From positions 1,363,501-1,427,500 of the forward strand of contig JALIGW010000029.1 of the NCBI GenBank assembly GCA_023053685.1: a stretch of 64,000 bases of DNA. Direction: 5' to 3'. The position numbers were made by a program, and so were the translations under genes. The stretch comes from Diadophis punctatus similis (Eukaryota; Chordata; Lepidosauria; Squamata; Dipsadidae). Positions 31,913 to 42,359 of this stretch are shown here, piece by piece (within the stretch, counting starts at the first letter, position 1; each line of letters opens with the position of its first letter). Below the pieces are notes generated by a model. That model had not been told where the DNA came from and ran no database searches. It was given only the letters and a program-made list of their open reading frames with translations.

Positions 31913-32192
31913 TTGTGAAATCCAAATTTTTTTACTACTGGTTCTGTGGGCGTGGCTTGGTGGGCGTGGCGTGGCTTGGTGGGCGTGGCAGAGGAAGGAT
32001 ACTGCAAAATCCCCATTCCCTCCCCACCCCTGGGGGAAGGATATTGCAAAATCTCCATTTGGGGCTAGCCAGAGGTGGTATTTGCCGGTTCTCCGAACTA
32101 CTCAAAATTTCCGCTACCGGTTCTCCAAACTACTCAAAATTTCCGCTACCGGTTCTCCAGAACCTGTCAGAACCTGCTGGATTTCACCCCTG
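31912..32192 (+). mobile_element. hAT MITE (GGTGAAATCC family) abutting the previous element
   Basis: Starts with 'gttgtgaaatccaaat' fused to the end of the preceding element and ends GGATTTCACCCCTG. The start is slightly degenerate, so insertion into the other element's end is inferred. Confidence 0.8.
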
Positions 32193-32440
32193 AAATAGGC
32201 AATATACTTTATTGATTAGTCAATCGACCATGTCAGTATCAGCCACGGTAAGGTATAATAAAAACAGATAAGGTAAATGCAGTATATTATATAAATATAA
32301 TATTTATATAAAATATTACAATGAGATAAAATAGAATAAGATATAATATATAGATATAAATCTAGAATGAAAACATTGATAAAATAAGATAATTATATCT
32401 CATTATCACCCATACAGTCTACCCCAATCAGTCCCACGTA
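32193..32440 (-). mobile_element. AT-rich LINE-like 3' piece
   Basis: Very AT-rich segment beginning 'aggcaatatactttattg', which looks like the antisense 3' end of a LINE. Family not identified. Confidence 0.35.
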
Positions 32441-32758
32441 TGCCAATCTCAACTGGACTGCTGCAGTTGTTAAGCAAATGACTGCAATTCTTAAATGAAT
32501 TGCATGGTTGCCAATAAAAATCCGGCTTCCCCAATTGACTTTGCTGCAATCGTTGTAAATACAACTTGGATGCCAAGTGCCTGAATTTTGATCATGTGAC
32601 TATGCTGTGCTGTGACAGTCGTAAGTGTGAGGGCTGGGCATAAGTAATTTTTTTCACTGCCATTGTAACTTCATATGATTGTTAAATGGATGGGGGTAAG
32701 TCAAGGACCACCTGTACAGATGAGAGAGAAGAGGAGAGCAGAGAACAGCAGAGTAAAT

Positions 32759-33674
32759 TGTTGGAAGAAATGTCCATCTGGGTTCAGTTCCAAGTGGGAA
32801 GAAAGACACTGGAAACATGGAGACTACTTGGAAAGATGGTTTAATGCCTTGGAGCTCCTGGATGAAAAGGGGGATCACATGCTTCAAGATGTTGGGTGAA
32901 GGAAAAAAAGAGCAGAGATGCTGAGAGTGCCTTGGTTTTATGCCCTCTCTTGGGCCCTGCCTCTGGCTCCTGTGCAAGAAATGCACTCTGATTGGCTGTC
33001 AGACTCCCATGGGGCCATGCAGGGGCAACTCTGAAGGCTGTCCTGAGTCCAAATTTGCTTGAGCCTTGCTGGCTGATGCAATCTTCCCATGTGCCATGTG
33101 GTGAGATGGGTAGAGGGCTAATCCAGAGGTGGGTTCCTCCCGTTTCGGAACGGTTCGCCAGAACCGGTAGCGACCCGCTGGTGACGTCATGATGACGTCA
33201 CCGAACCGGATCGGTCGGTGCTGGTCCATGGGTGCCGCCATCTTTTTTTGGATTTTTTTTTGGGGGGGGGATTTTTTAAAAAGAAAATTTCTTTTGCGCA
33301 TGCGCAGAAGCTGAGTTTCCGGCACTGTGCATACGTCACCATTTGGGTTTTTTGGGAGGGATTTTTTCGGGTTTTTTTGCACTGTGCATGCGTGCGCGCG
33401 CGTCCATAAGGCACGCTCACGCAGTGTGGGAGGAAGAAAACCGGCAGCGAGGTAAGTTGGAACCCACCCCTGGGCTAATCCTATCATGTCCTAAGGGTGA
33501 AGGTCTTAATCCCATCACCCTGGAGCTGAAGGGGGGGGCAGGGAGCTGCAGGAAGCTGCTTTGTCTTTAAAATAAATTTCTCCTTTTCTCATCCAGGAAA
33601 ACATATTCTTCCTTTTCAATATTTCATAGGATATTTCATTTTTTTAGGAGAGGGGTGGGTGCTAACTTCCTTCA
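32759..33674 (-). mobile_element. Diverged solo LTR, split by a hAT element
   Basis: Shares with 36515-37091 the words 'tctgggttcagttccaagtg', 'aaagacactgga', 'gaggggtgggtgctaactt' and the general order, so it is an older subfamily of the same LTR. Ends TGTTGGAAGAAA... and ...CTTCCTTCA; no clear duplication. A hAT element lies at 33124-33472. Confidence 0.75.
33124..33472. mobile_element. hAT MITE (GGTGGGTTCCTCCC type)
   Basis: Begins CAGAGGTGGGTTCCTCC and ends TTGGAACCCACCCCTG; perfect 8-bp duplication GGCTAATC at 33116-33123 and 33473-33480. It carries poly-T/poly-A rich centre parts and CG-rich 'tgcgcatgcgcagaagc' words. No transposase. Confidence 0.95.
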
Positions 33675-35300
33675 ATATGGAGGATACCTACACCCCAATT
33701 TTCTACCTCTGTTAGAAATGATGCTCTCCTCTGCTAAGGAGTTGTTCCTGTATTCCCACAACCCTACTGAGCCTACGGCATCAGTAATACCATTCACAGC
33801 ACCCCTGTGACCCATTTTAACCTTCATAAACCCAAAGTCACCCTAAAAAATGTCCAGAAAGGGGAGAGCCAAGGGTGCAAGTAGGAGAGGATTGCCTCCC
33901 GGAGGGCCCCCCCCCCATCCTCTACTCCATTTTTATTTTGGAAAAGAAGGACATCCAGGACATCTTTTTCTAAATCAAATCCAAAGATTTAGCGACAGCT
34001 TGACCAAACTGGCTTTCTCGGTTGTCCCTGCAAGCCGTTCTGAAGATGAAGAGGACGGTTGAGCCTCTCGAAGACGGTCCATCCCTGCTGCAGAGTTTAT
34101 CACATCCACCAACAGATTTTCCCACCTTAAAAAGAGTTTGGGGACCGTTGGATCTATTAAGGGGAATTCCCAGCATGCCAAGAGGCATCTTGGCTATAAA
34201 TAGCAGCTGCTGGAGGATGGTGAGCGGGGAGAAGGTGTTTGGGGAAGGGCTTTGTGATTAGGACAAAGAGGCAGCAGGCAGCTCTGCGCTCACCCTTCAT
34301 TAGGGGAGGAAGGAGGGAGGACAGGGCCGGATGCGCTCACACTGCTGGTGTCACAGGCACTTGTAAAAGTAGTTGGAAATAGCCCAGAGTTTCCTTTGAA
34401 ATCCCTGCAGGAAAGGAGGGGGGGGGGTCCACAAAGGATTTCAAGGAGAAACACGGCCTTCCCCTCCCCCCCACTTTCCTTCAGGGCTGCAAAGTAATCT
34501 CTAAGTCTGCTTTTTGGGACAAGACTGCCCCCTGCTGGAACCTAAAAGGGCCTTCCAGGTGTGGTGGCATTTCTACTGCCCTGGGTACTGGTAGGCACCC
34601 TCTCCATGCCATGCCATGGCTGCACCTCTGGCCTTTTCCTTTACCCGACTTCTGATTGATGCGCTTTTGTGCAGGGATGGAATCAGATTCTCCTCCTCTG
34701 CTTTGGCCAGATGGATGATCACACCTGTCTCCTCCCTCCACCCCCCACATCTGATGCTGCTTGGGAACAGAGGGTCACCTTTGGGAACAGAGGGTCACCT
34801 TTGATTGGTTCCTTGCTCCATAACACACTTTGTATTTTTGTTTTAATCTGTCCCTGGCCTGAAGCTTTTGAGCTCTGCTGTAGAGTGCAGTGTCTTCTTT
34901 CACATGCCTCAAGGAGCCAGGCTCAGTGGCCTCAGCCTCTCCATATCAAAAGCCAGTTTCCCCCTCCCCCCACTTCCTAGTTGCCATGTAAATACAAATT
35001 AGCCTTGACTGAGGGTGTCCTCCCACCTCTTTCCTTGAAGGCTCTTTAGCTCAGTGGGTTTGTACCATGAATTTTTTCCTAATCTTATTGCTATAATTGC
35101 TTATTCTGTTGCATAATTTCTCCTGCCCTTTGTGTTTCTCTTGGGCAGCCAAAGAGAAGTTCCTAATTTTAACAAAATATATTTGAATAAACACTGTATT
35201 TTCTCCTGTATTTAAGGCATTCCCACACTCCTTTGCGATCCCTCAAGTTCAGCTCCTGGCAGCTATTCTATTCTATTCTAATTCTAATTCTATTTCTAAT
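33675..35300. other. No recognised gene; LTR-like features near 34980-35260
   Basis: Contains a 19-bp tandem duplication ('gggaacagagggtcacctt') at 34764-34801 and poly-G/C runs. The part 34990-35260 has AATAAA and a C/T-rich end like an LTR, but no ends were proven. No coding exon recognised. Confidence 0.3.
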
Positions 35301-35560
35301 CATATGACAATCATTAAGTGTTGTACCTCATGATTCTTGACAAATATATCTTTTCTTTTATGTACACTGAGAGCATATGCACCAAAGACAAATTCCTTGT
35401 GTGTCCAATCACACTTGGCCAATAAAGAATTCTATTCCTATTCCTATTCTATTCTATTCTATTCTATTCTATTCTATTCTATTCTATTCTATTCTATTCT
35501 ATTCTTATTCTTATTCTTATTCTTATTCTTATTCTTATTCTATTATCTCTCTTTCCTCTC
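35300..35560 (+). mobile_element. LINE 3' tail with long (ATTCT)n / (ATTCTT)n microsatellite
   Basis: Unique part 'gagcatatgcaccaaagac' and 'caatcacacttggcc' matches 5930-6135. It runs directly into (ATTCT)n from about 35429 and (ATTCTT)n to about 35543. This is the expected structure of a microsatellite-seeding snake LINE tail. Confidence 0.85.
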
Positions 35561-35572
35561 ATTTATTATAGA

Positions 35573-35800
35573 GCTGAAGTGGTGCAGTGGTTAAATGCAG
35601 CCATTGCAGGCTGACTGCTAGTTCAACAGTTCAGCTGTTCAAATCTCACTAGGCTCAAGGTTGACTCAGCCTTCCATCCTTCCGAGGTCGGTAAAATGAG
35701 GACCCAGATTGTTGGGGGCAATATGCTGAACTCTGTAAACCGCTTAGAGAGTGCTGTAAAGCACTATGAAGCGGTATATAAGAAAAGTGCTATTGCTATA
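35573..35800 (+). mobile_element. tRNA-derived SINE (type with 'gaggtcggtaaaatgagg')
   Basis: The head has A-box-like 'tggtgcagtggttaaatgc' and B-box-like 'gctgttcaaatctcac', then 'ccttccatccttccgaggtc' and a tail 'gcggtatataagaaaagtgc'. A second copy on the other strand is at 41335-41545. Confidence 0.85.
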
Positions 35801-36150
35801 TTATAGAGAGTTCACTAATTCTGCAGGACAGAGGATGGATTCTGGCCTTATGAGGATCTGAAATTCCTCCGCCCTCTTTCCTATGATTTGCACAGTATTT
35901 GTGTGAAAATTGAGCACGGATGCCTCAGATGGTTATTGTGAGCACAAAATACTATAGGCCTGGCTTGTTGAATACATCTCAATTGATAAATATCTAGTTC
36001 AGCAATCTGTATTCCATGTCCAATTATAAGTACTGAGACACAACTGAGAAAGATGAAGTTGGAAGCTGAATCTTGATTATCTAGTGCTGTTATAGTCACA
36101 CTGTCCTGGTTGGAGGCAACAATATTAATCAGATTGCACTAGAACTGTTG
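35801..36150. other. No recognised feature
   Basis: Short unique interval between two SINEs. Confidence 0.35.
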
Positions 36151-36154
36151 ACTA

Positions 36155-36360
36155 AAGAGCCAGTGTTGGTTTATTGTGTAAAGTGCTGGCCTAGGAACTG
36201 GTCCTGCATGGAAGCCGAGTGGGTGACTTGGGGCTAGTCACTCTGAGCCCAACTCACCTCACAGAGTTGTTGTGGGAAAAACAGGAGAATGAGGGAGTAT
36301 TAGGTATGTTTGGTACCTTGACTTACTTATAAAGTAATAAAGGCAGGATAAAAATCTAAT
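36155..36360 (+). mobile_element. tRNA-derived SINE (CORE/MIR-like body)
   Basis: Starts 'gagccagtgttggtttattg' and contains 'ggtgacttggggctagtcac', 'cacctcacagagttgttgtg' and a tail 'aataaaggcaggataaaaat'. Same family as 30385 and 53126. Confidence 0.8.
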
Positions 36361-36514
36361 GAGTAAATTTTCATTCCTGCGACACTTTGAAGTTTTACAA
36401 AAATGAAATCACTGAAAGCTATTGCCAGTTGGGGTCAGTTGGACCAATAATTTCACTTAGTCTAAAATAGTTTCCTAGCTTCTATATGTAGATCTGTATT
36501 AAAATATTTAGATG

Positions 36515-37091
36515 TGTTGTAAGGAATATCCTTCTGGGTTCAGTTCCAAGTGGGGAAAAAGACACTGGATTCATGAAAGTTGCTTGGAAAGAAGGTTTAA
36601 TGTTGGACAGGAGCACATGGCATGAGCCCCTGTACAGAAAAGGTAGATTACATGCTTCCAGGTGTGGGTGAAGAGAAAAGAGAAAGAAAGATGCTGAGTC
36701 CTTTGGTTTTATACTCTCTCTTGGGCCCCTCCCTAACTGTTACCTGTTCCTGTATAGAAATGTATCCCATTGGCTCTCGGACCCCCCAGGGGCATGCTGG
36801 GGCAACTCTTGTGGGCTCTCCGAAGTCCCAGGCTTGGCTGAATGAAAAGGGCCTTGGGCAAATCCTATTGTGGTTCTGTTATGCAGAAGACTTTCAGGCT
36901 AGGTGAGAGGAATGTGTGAGCTGGGCCCAGTCCTTAATGGCCCATTGTCAAGGGGTGGGGTTTTTCCAAGAGGAGTCTTTTGTCCGCTCACAAGCATGTT
37001 TCCAGATGTGTTCCACAGAATATATTCTGCCTTTTAATATCTCCTAGGATATCTCATTTCCTAGGAGAGGGGTGGGTGCTAACTTCCTACA
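36515..37091 (-). mobile_element. Solo LTR, copy 3 (complete)
   Basis: Begins (plus strand) TGTTGTAAGGAATATCC and ends GCTAACTTCCTACA, flanked by GATG at 36511-36514 and 37092-37095. 577 bp, compared with 579 bp at 8626-9204, and nearly identical by eye. No internal retroviral genes. Confidence 0.92.
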
Positions 37092-37095
37092 GATG

Positions 37096-37845
37096 TTTAA
37101 TGAAGAAAAATAATAATAATAAAAAAGAAAGTAGAAGAAGCAGGTACAAACTTGTTCTGCAAGTTTGTAAGGGATAGCAGAGACTACATAGAATTTAATG
37201 GAAGGGCCAAGAAAAAAAGGACTGCACAGCATTACACAGGGATTTATGTAATGACCTGGATGTTTCTCCAAAATTTTAGTTCACCCCCAAGCAGAGACAC
37301 CTTTAGAAGTTTAAATGGAAAGATTGTGAGGTGGAAGGAGTGTATTCTTCCCCTTTTTAAAAGTAGGGCTTGATTTGCTTTCTTCGCTTAGTTTCTGGAC
37401 TCTGGCAGAGCTCCTTTTGTTTGAATTTGAAAAGGGATGCTGGCTTGATCTCTGACAGTCAAGGAGATTTTTTTTCTATTTAAACTAAGCCAAGCTAAAC
37501 TAAAATATGTACAAAATCTACATTGAAGCAATACCTTTTTTTAGGTCAATTCAACCTTTGCAAAACCACATGCATGCTTTCAGGTTTTTAGGAACTCTTT
37601 GCTGATTTTATAAAAAAGTACAACGTGGTGGGAGGAGAACTAAATATGGTTAGAATTCATGCCATAAATACACATTTGCACCCATGTATTTCCCCATGTC
37701 ATGGTATGTTTCTGCTTCAGAAAATTATATGTATACCCTGCTTTGTGGGAGCTGGGAAATGCTTAATATTATGATGCCATACTTCGTCTCTGCTTCAATA
37801 GATGCTTTTGAGGAAGTTCCAGGCTTGTAATGGGGCAGTGTCCTC
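37096..37845. other. No recognised feature
   Basis: AT-rich, no exon seen. Confidence 0.35.
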
Positions 37846-37848
37846 ATG

Positions 37849-37931
37849 GTTTAGACAATATCCAGGTTAGAGAATATCCATGGTTTAGACAATATCCAGG
37901 TTAGACAATATCCATGGTTTAGACAATATCC
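37849..37931. repeat. Minisatellite of about 18-36 bp units
   Basis: The words 'tggtttagacaatatccagg' and 'ttagacaatatcca' alternate about five times. Confidence 0.9.
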
Positions 37932-38479
37932 ACCCCCCCCCACCCACCCCAGTCCTTGAATTGGGAGATCGTCACAAGTAGGTTCTTGTGGAATGCCTAC
38001 AAATATATTCATCTCAATTTCCAATACTGTACACATATTTGTTTTGGAAACATGTATACGCTGCACTCCTAGACATCATAAACCTGACAGGTATCTAATT
38101 TTTTTTTTAATGATCTGCTACAAACCTCAATTTACAAACTTGTAGATATAGGCTAATGAACATTTCCAGTTTTTTATCTGTATTATATGTGTAATAACCA
38201 AGATAGTCCCTCAAATTACATGTAATGTAATGTTTTTTTTTGTATTGACCTCTCACTTGCTGCCTGCAATCACATAGTACAAAAAAAAACATAATGGGAT
38301 TGAGTGTTAGATTCTGTATATTGGTAAAAAGGAACAAGCTATCTTGTCCCTACTGACGTGAAAACCCTTGCATCCAGCTCTGCTTTGACAGAATACTTCA
38401 AAGTTTGGGGCCTTTTAAGTTCACAATATTAATTGCTGTTCTCCTCCCTGAGGCTTCTAAACAAAAATTATCCAAGAAT

Positions 38480-38481
<2 letters not shown>
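37932..38481. other. No recognised feature
   Basis: AT-rich, with poly-T at 38099-38108. No gene. Confidence 0.3.

Positions 38482-38529
<48 letters not shown>
38482..38529. repeat. (AC)n microsatellite
   Basis: A pure run of about 24 AC dinucleotides. Confidence 0.97.
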
Positions 38530-38531
<2 letters not shown>

Positions 38532-38970
38532 ATTTAGCCTGTATCCTTAGCTCCTTAACTGCTTCCTCAGATTCAGGCAGGATTCATGTACTTCCCAGTG
38601 CATTCCTTCTCTTTCTATTCACAGACATAAATACCTGGCATATGCCATTCTGTGCTAGCTGGCCCATTTGCTGCAGCCTCTGGAGCATTGGCTGCAGCTT
38701 GGCATTGAGCTGCTCCATGCCCCATTCTGCTCAGCAGTGGGTGCCCGCAGGGTGGGTAATGCAGCGAGGCAGGGAACTAGCTCAGTCAGCTGAATGCTTG
38801 TGCATGGGGTGGGGGAGAGGCTCATTGCTGATGAGAACACAAGAGGGTGGGAGGTTTTGCTGAGGAAGAGCAAACGGCTTTCCAGTGCAGTCCTTGGGCT
38901 CTCAATTGAGCCTTTGTGGATGTATTATTGTGAACAAGATAGACGCATATACACATACATCCTCAGTGGT

Positions 38971-39080
38971 GGAAGGAAGGAAGGAAGGGAAGGAGGGAGG
39001 GAGGGAGGGAGGGAGGGAGGAAGGAAGGAAGGAAGGAAGGAAGGAAGGAAGGAAGGAAGGAAGGAAGGAAGGAAGGAAGG
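38971..39080. repeat. (GGAA)n/(GGGA)n microsatellite
   Basis: Tetranucleotide array with a GGGA centre. Frames over it are artefacts. Confidence 0.97.
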
Positions 39081-41334
39081 ATATAATGGGGCTTTCTCCT
39101 GTTTTGTTAATTTTGAAAATCAAGGAAAATTTTGAAAACCATAGCATTCCCAACCAAAATAAAGCAAGTCCATTCGTGTCAATGTGGGGATACACATACG
39201 GTATTTTGAAAAAAAGAAAAAAAATGTGAATAAAAAAGGAACAGATTCCTAAGAACTCTAATGAAATCTATCATGCCACTTCTTATTAGTGGGGATAGTC
39301 TTTAACATACTAACATACTATATTACCATGTTCCCTTTTTGTTATTTAGAATCAGGGGGCTTATTTGGCCTTTCCCTTTCACCTTCTCATGCTCTTATAG
39401 AGTAGTCCCCCTTCCATTTACTCATCCACTTTTAGCTGGGATTTACATTGATTTCCTGCATATTATTGGGTTGTAGTGAGAAGATGTAGAATATTAAAAA
39501 GGCCCCAAGAATACCAAGATTTGAAACCCTCCCAAGATGTTGGAAGAATACTCCAATCATAGGGTAATGTAGTTTAGGAATGACTTGATGTAGAATGGAA
39601 TCTCATGCTATGTTGGGCCTGGAAAGAATATTTTCCCATGTTTCATTGAATTTCTAGATGCTGTTTGATTCTATAGACTCTCTATCCAGTCATCTCCCCA
39701 TTCTTGGGTCTCTGTGGAGCCAATTAATTAGGTCCAGGCTGGGGTCTTCTCTTTGAACAGTCCCATGGTATAGTAATTTCATTTCATGTATAAATATAGG
39801 ATGAGTGAGAGGCAGATTCTGACTGCCATCATGTGATATTGACTTCTGTTTTTTATCATAGGAATCCGTCATTTAATTTAGACACACTACAATTTCTATA
39901 TTTCCTAACAATTCCTGCTGCAACTATCCTTCTGCCCATCCTGTTCTATCACGAAAGTCTGTAAAAACCTGAGATCAGTAACAGTGCTGAGTCTTGGTCA
40001 AATGTGAAATTTTTGGATGGAATCCATTAAATAAATAAAGGAAAGGTGTGTTTTTTCTTCGCTGAGACCAAATCCCTATGATTTTATTTCCGAGCACAGG
40101 TTCATCGTAGCTAGTTTCTGCCTAGAACAAGTAAAGATAGGGAAGAAACTTGGAACCTCTAGATATTGAGATGTTTTGTCATCTGCTAGTCTGGGAGGGT
40201 AATGTTGAATGCAAAACTAGGGTCAAGTGCTTGCATTTAAAGTTCAAGATCTTCCACACCTCTGCAGTTAAGCTGTTTGTGCAGAGAGAGTTCCTAAATC
40301 TCCTAAAGACTGCAAGATTCCTGCTTATTTTTTTTCTTTTTATTTTCATGCATATTGGAACATGTATTGATTTTTGGTGAGAATTCATTTTAATGTTTTC
40401 TAGCTTACTATGGAAAATTAAATGGCCAGCGCTTTTAGGCAATGATTTGAGGCTGTTCATTTCTTTGATATATTTATTTATTTATTTATTTTTGAACAAG
40501 TTTATTAAATTTCCAGAGAAAATAGAATACAAGATAACAAAAAAAGGGGGAAGGGATTCAAAAGAGGAAAAAGTGAAGAAGAAAAAAGGCTCCATTTCTA
40601 ACTTCGAGACCTTGTCTTGGCATCTTGAATGTGCCCATAATAGCTCTTGCCTTTAAACCTTTGCCTTTCCAAGATTTTTGTGCCAGTTGTTAGCAATTGT
40701 GGGATTTATAAGGCTTTTGTTAGAAAAGAATGAGAAGAAGCCATATTTTGAAATAATTATGGGAATATTGCCCTCCAAGTGAAGTTCAACAGAATTGGTC
40801 CATTGAGACTTCGGTATATCTATCGAAAGATGTCGCTTTCTTGGGATAGGTATTTGAATGCTGCTGCTGACCCTGTCCCTCTTCCTTTTTTCGAGACTGT
40901 ATCCATAAACTCCCTGTTCGATAACAATTAACAAGCATGTGTTAATTATATAATTATATATGTGTTCACGTGACTCATTGATACAGTCTGCCACTACGTC
41001 CAAATGGACAGTCAGTATAAAGTCCCATGCACAATCAGAGGTGACCTAGTCAAACAGGGAGTGGCCATCTTCAATGCTTACTTACCATCATCCTATCCTA
41101 TCTTCCCATGCCTTGTGCCCCCGCCCACAAGTGCCCAATAGGGGATGAAAGTAAAACGAGTGAAAGTGAATTTATAGAACAGTCCTGTTTTACGAGATAG
41201 GAAACTTCGCCAGGACAGTCTTTATAGCTGGAAGAGAAGATTAAATCTTCTCTTTCAAAAATCACGGCTAACTGGGGTCAGTTTGGGCTAACTAACTAGA
41301 AATATTCCATTAAGTGTGTTGTGTGATCACAACC
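39081..41334. other. No recognised gene; A/T-rich LINE-tail-like part near 40470-40600
   Basis: Over 2 kb without nameable repeats except a TTTA-repeat start at 40470-40492 followed by purine-rich 'gaggaaaaagtgaagaag', like an antisense LINE tail. No coding exon recognised. Confidence 0.3.
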
Positions 41335-41545
41335 AATAGCACTTAGACTTATATACCGCTTCATAGTGCTTTACAGCCCTCTCTAAGCGGTTTACAGAGT
41401 TCAGCATATTGCCCCCAACAATCTGGGTCCTCATTTTACTGACCTCAGAAGGATGGAAGGCTGAGTCAACCTTGAGCCGGTGAGATTTGAACAGCTGAAC
41501 TGCTGAACTGCAGTGCTGCACTTTAACCACTGCGCCACCTCGGCG
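41335..41545 (-). mobile_element. tRNA-derived SINE (same family as 35573-35800)
   Basis: Exact reverse orientation: 'tataccgcttcatagtgct', 'ggatggaaggctgagtcaac', and the tRNA-like head 'ttaaccactgcgccacctcg'. Confidence 0.87.
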
Positions 41546-42235
41546 CCATTTTGGATTGCAGAAGTTGTTGCAAATAGGACCATTTCTATTTATTTTTTAT
41601 TTTAAGTTCTGCCGCAAGGAAAGCTGGATTCTGCAGCCTAGCTAAATTAAGCAAATTAAAACATGGTTTGTGATTCATTTTTGGTTCGTTTACTGTTAGA
41701 AGAGCTCAGAGACCAAGAAATGAAGCTTTGCCTCCTGCTACCAACATCTGAAAATCCAGTTCAGCCACTTGTCTTTATCCCAGTCATTTTCAAGATGCCC
41801 ATGTATTTAAGCACACCATTTTGCATTTGTAAGCAATAAAAATGGAGGAAAGCACTTGACATTTTCAAGAAACTGTCCAGCATATCTCACATTCCTGAGA
41901 TCCTGTAGAGTTTTTCTCTCTTGATATGTTTGTTTATTGGTGTATATCTGATCAATGTATAGGTCATCTCAATTACTGTAGCAACTCCAGCATGTAGAAC
42001 AAAATAATAGCAACAATTAAAAACAACCACAAAAGAAAAACAATCCTCCCAAATAATCACCTATGTCAGATATCATGTTCAGGCTTACAAATTACCCTGC
42101 CCCGAGGCCTGCTGAAAAAGCTAAGTCTTCAAGTGTTTCTTAAAGAACAATAGGTTTGGAGCAGTACAGTCTTTAGGGGGAATGCTATTCCAAAGGATAG
42201 GTACTGCCACAGAGAAGATGCATCTCCAAAGATAG
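41546..42235. other. No recognised feature
   Basis: Unique-looking; no exon. Confidence 0.35.
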
Positions 42236-42243
42236 ACTTAGAA

Positions 42244-42342
42244 CAGGGGTCCCCAAACTTGGCAACTTTAAGACTTGTGGACTTCAACTCCCAGAATTCT
42301 CCAGCCAGCATAGCTTAAAGTTGCAAAGTTTGAAGACCTCTG
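42244..42342. mobile_element. Short hAT MITE (TTGGCAACTTTAAG family)
   Basis: Begins CAGGGGTCCCCAAACTTGG and ends AGTTTGAAGACCTCTG; perfect 8-bp duplication ACTTAGAA at 42236-42243 and 42343-42350. Near-palindromic, 99 bp. Confidence 0.93.
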
Positions 42343-42359
42343 ACTTAGAACTCTGCCCT

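Larger units (their letters stand above)
31488..32714 (+). mobile_element. TA-flanked MITE (CAGGTAGTCCTCGAC family), interrupted
   Basis: The left piece runs from 'cagcccactcaacttac' to about 31600 and the right piece from about 32440 to 'tcaaggaccacctg' at 32714. Between them lie two hAT elements and an AT-rich LINE-like piece. Confidence 0.65.

Noticed and set aside
35429..35560. Possible CRISPR or satellite array
   Set aside because: Short pentamer/hexamer units without spacers; a microsatellite on a LINE tail in a eukaryotic genome.
35573..35800. Functional tRNA gene
   Set aside because: A- and B-box-like words exist but no cloverleaf can be closed; followed by a SINE body and repeated elsewhere.
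38794..39229. Frames rich in Lys-Glu-Gly-Arg
   Set aside because: Translation of the GGAA microsatellite.
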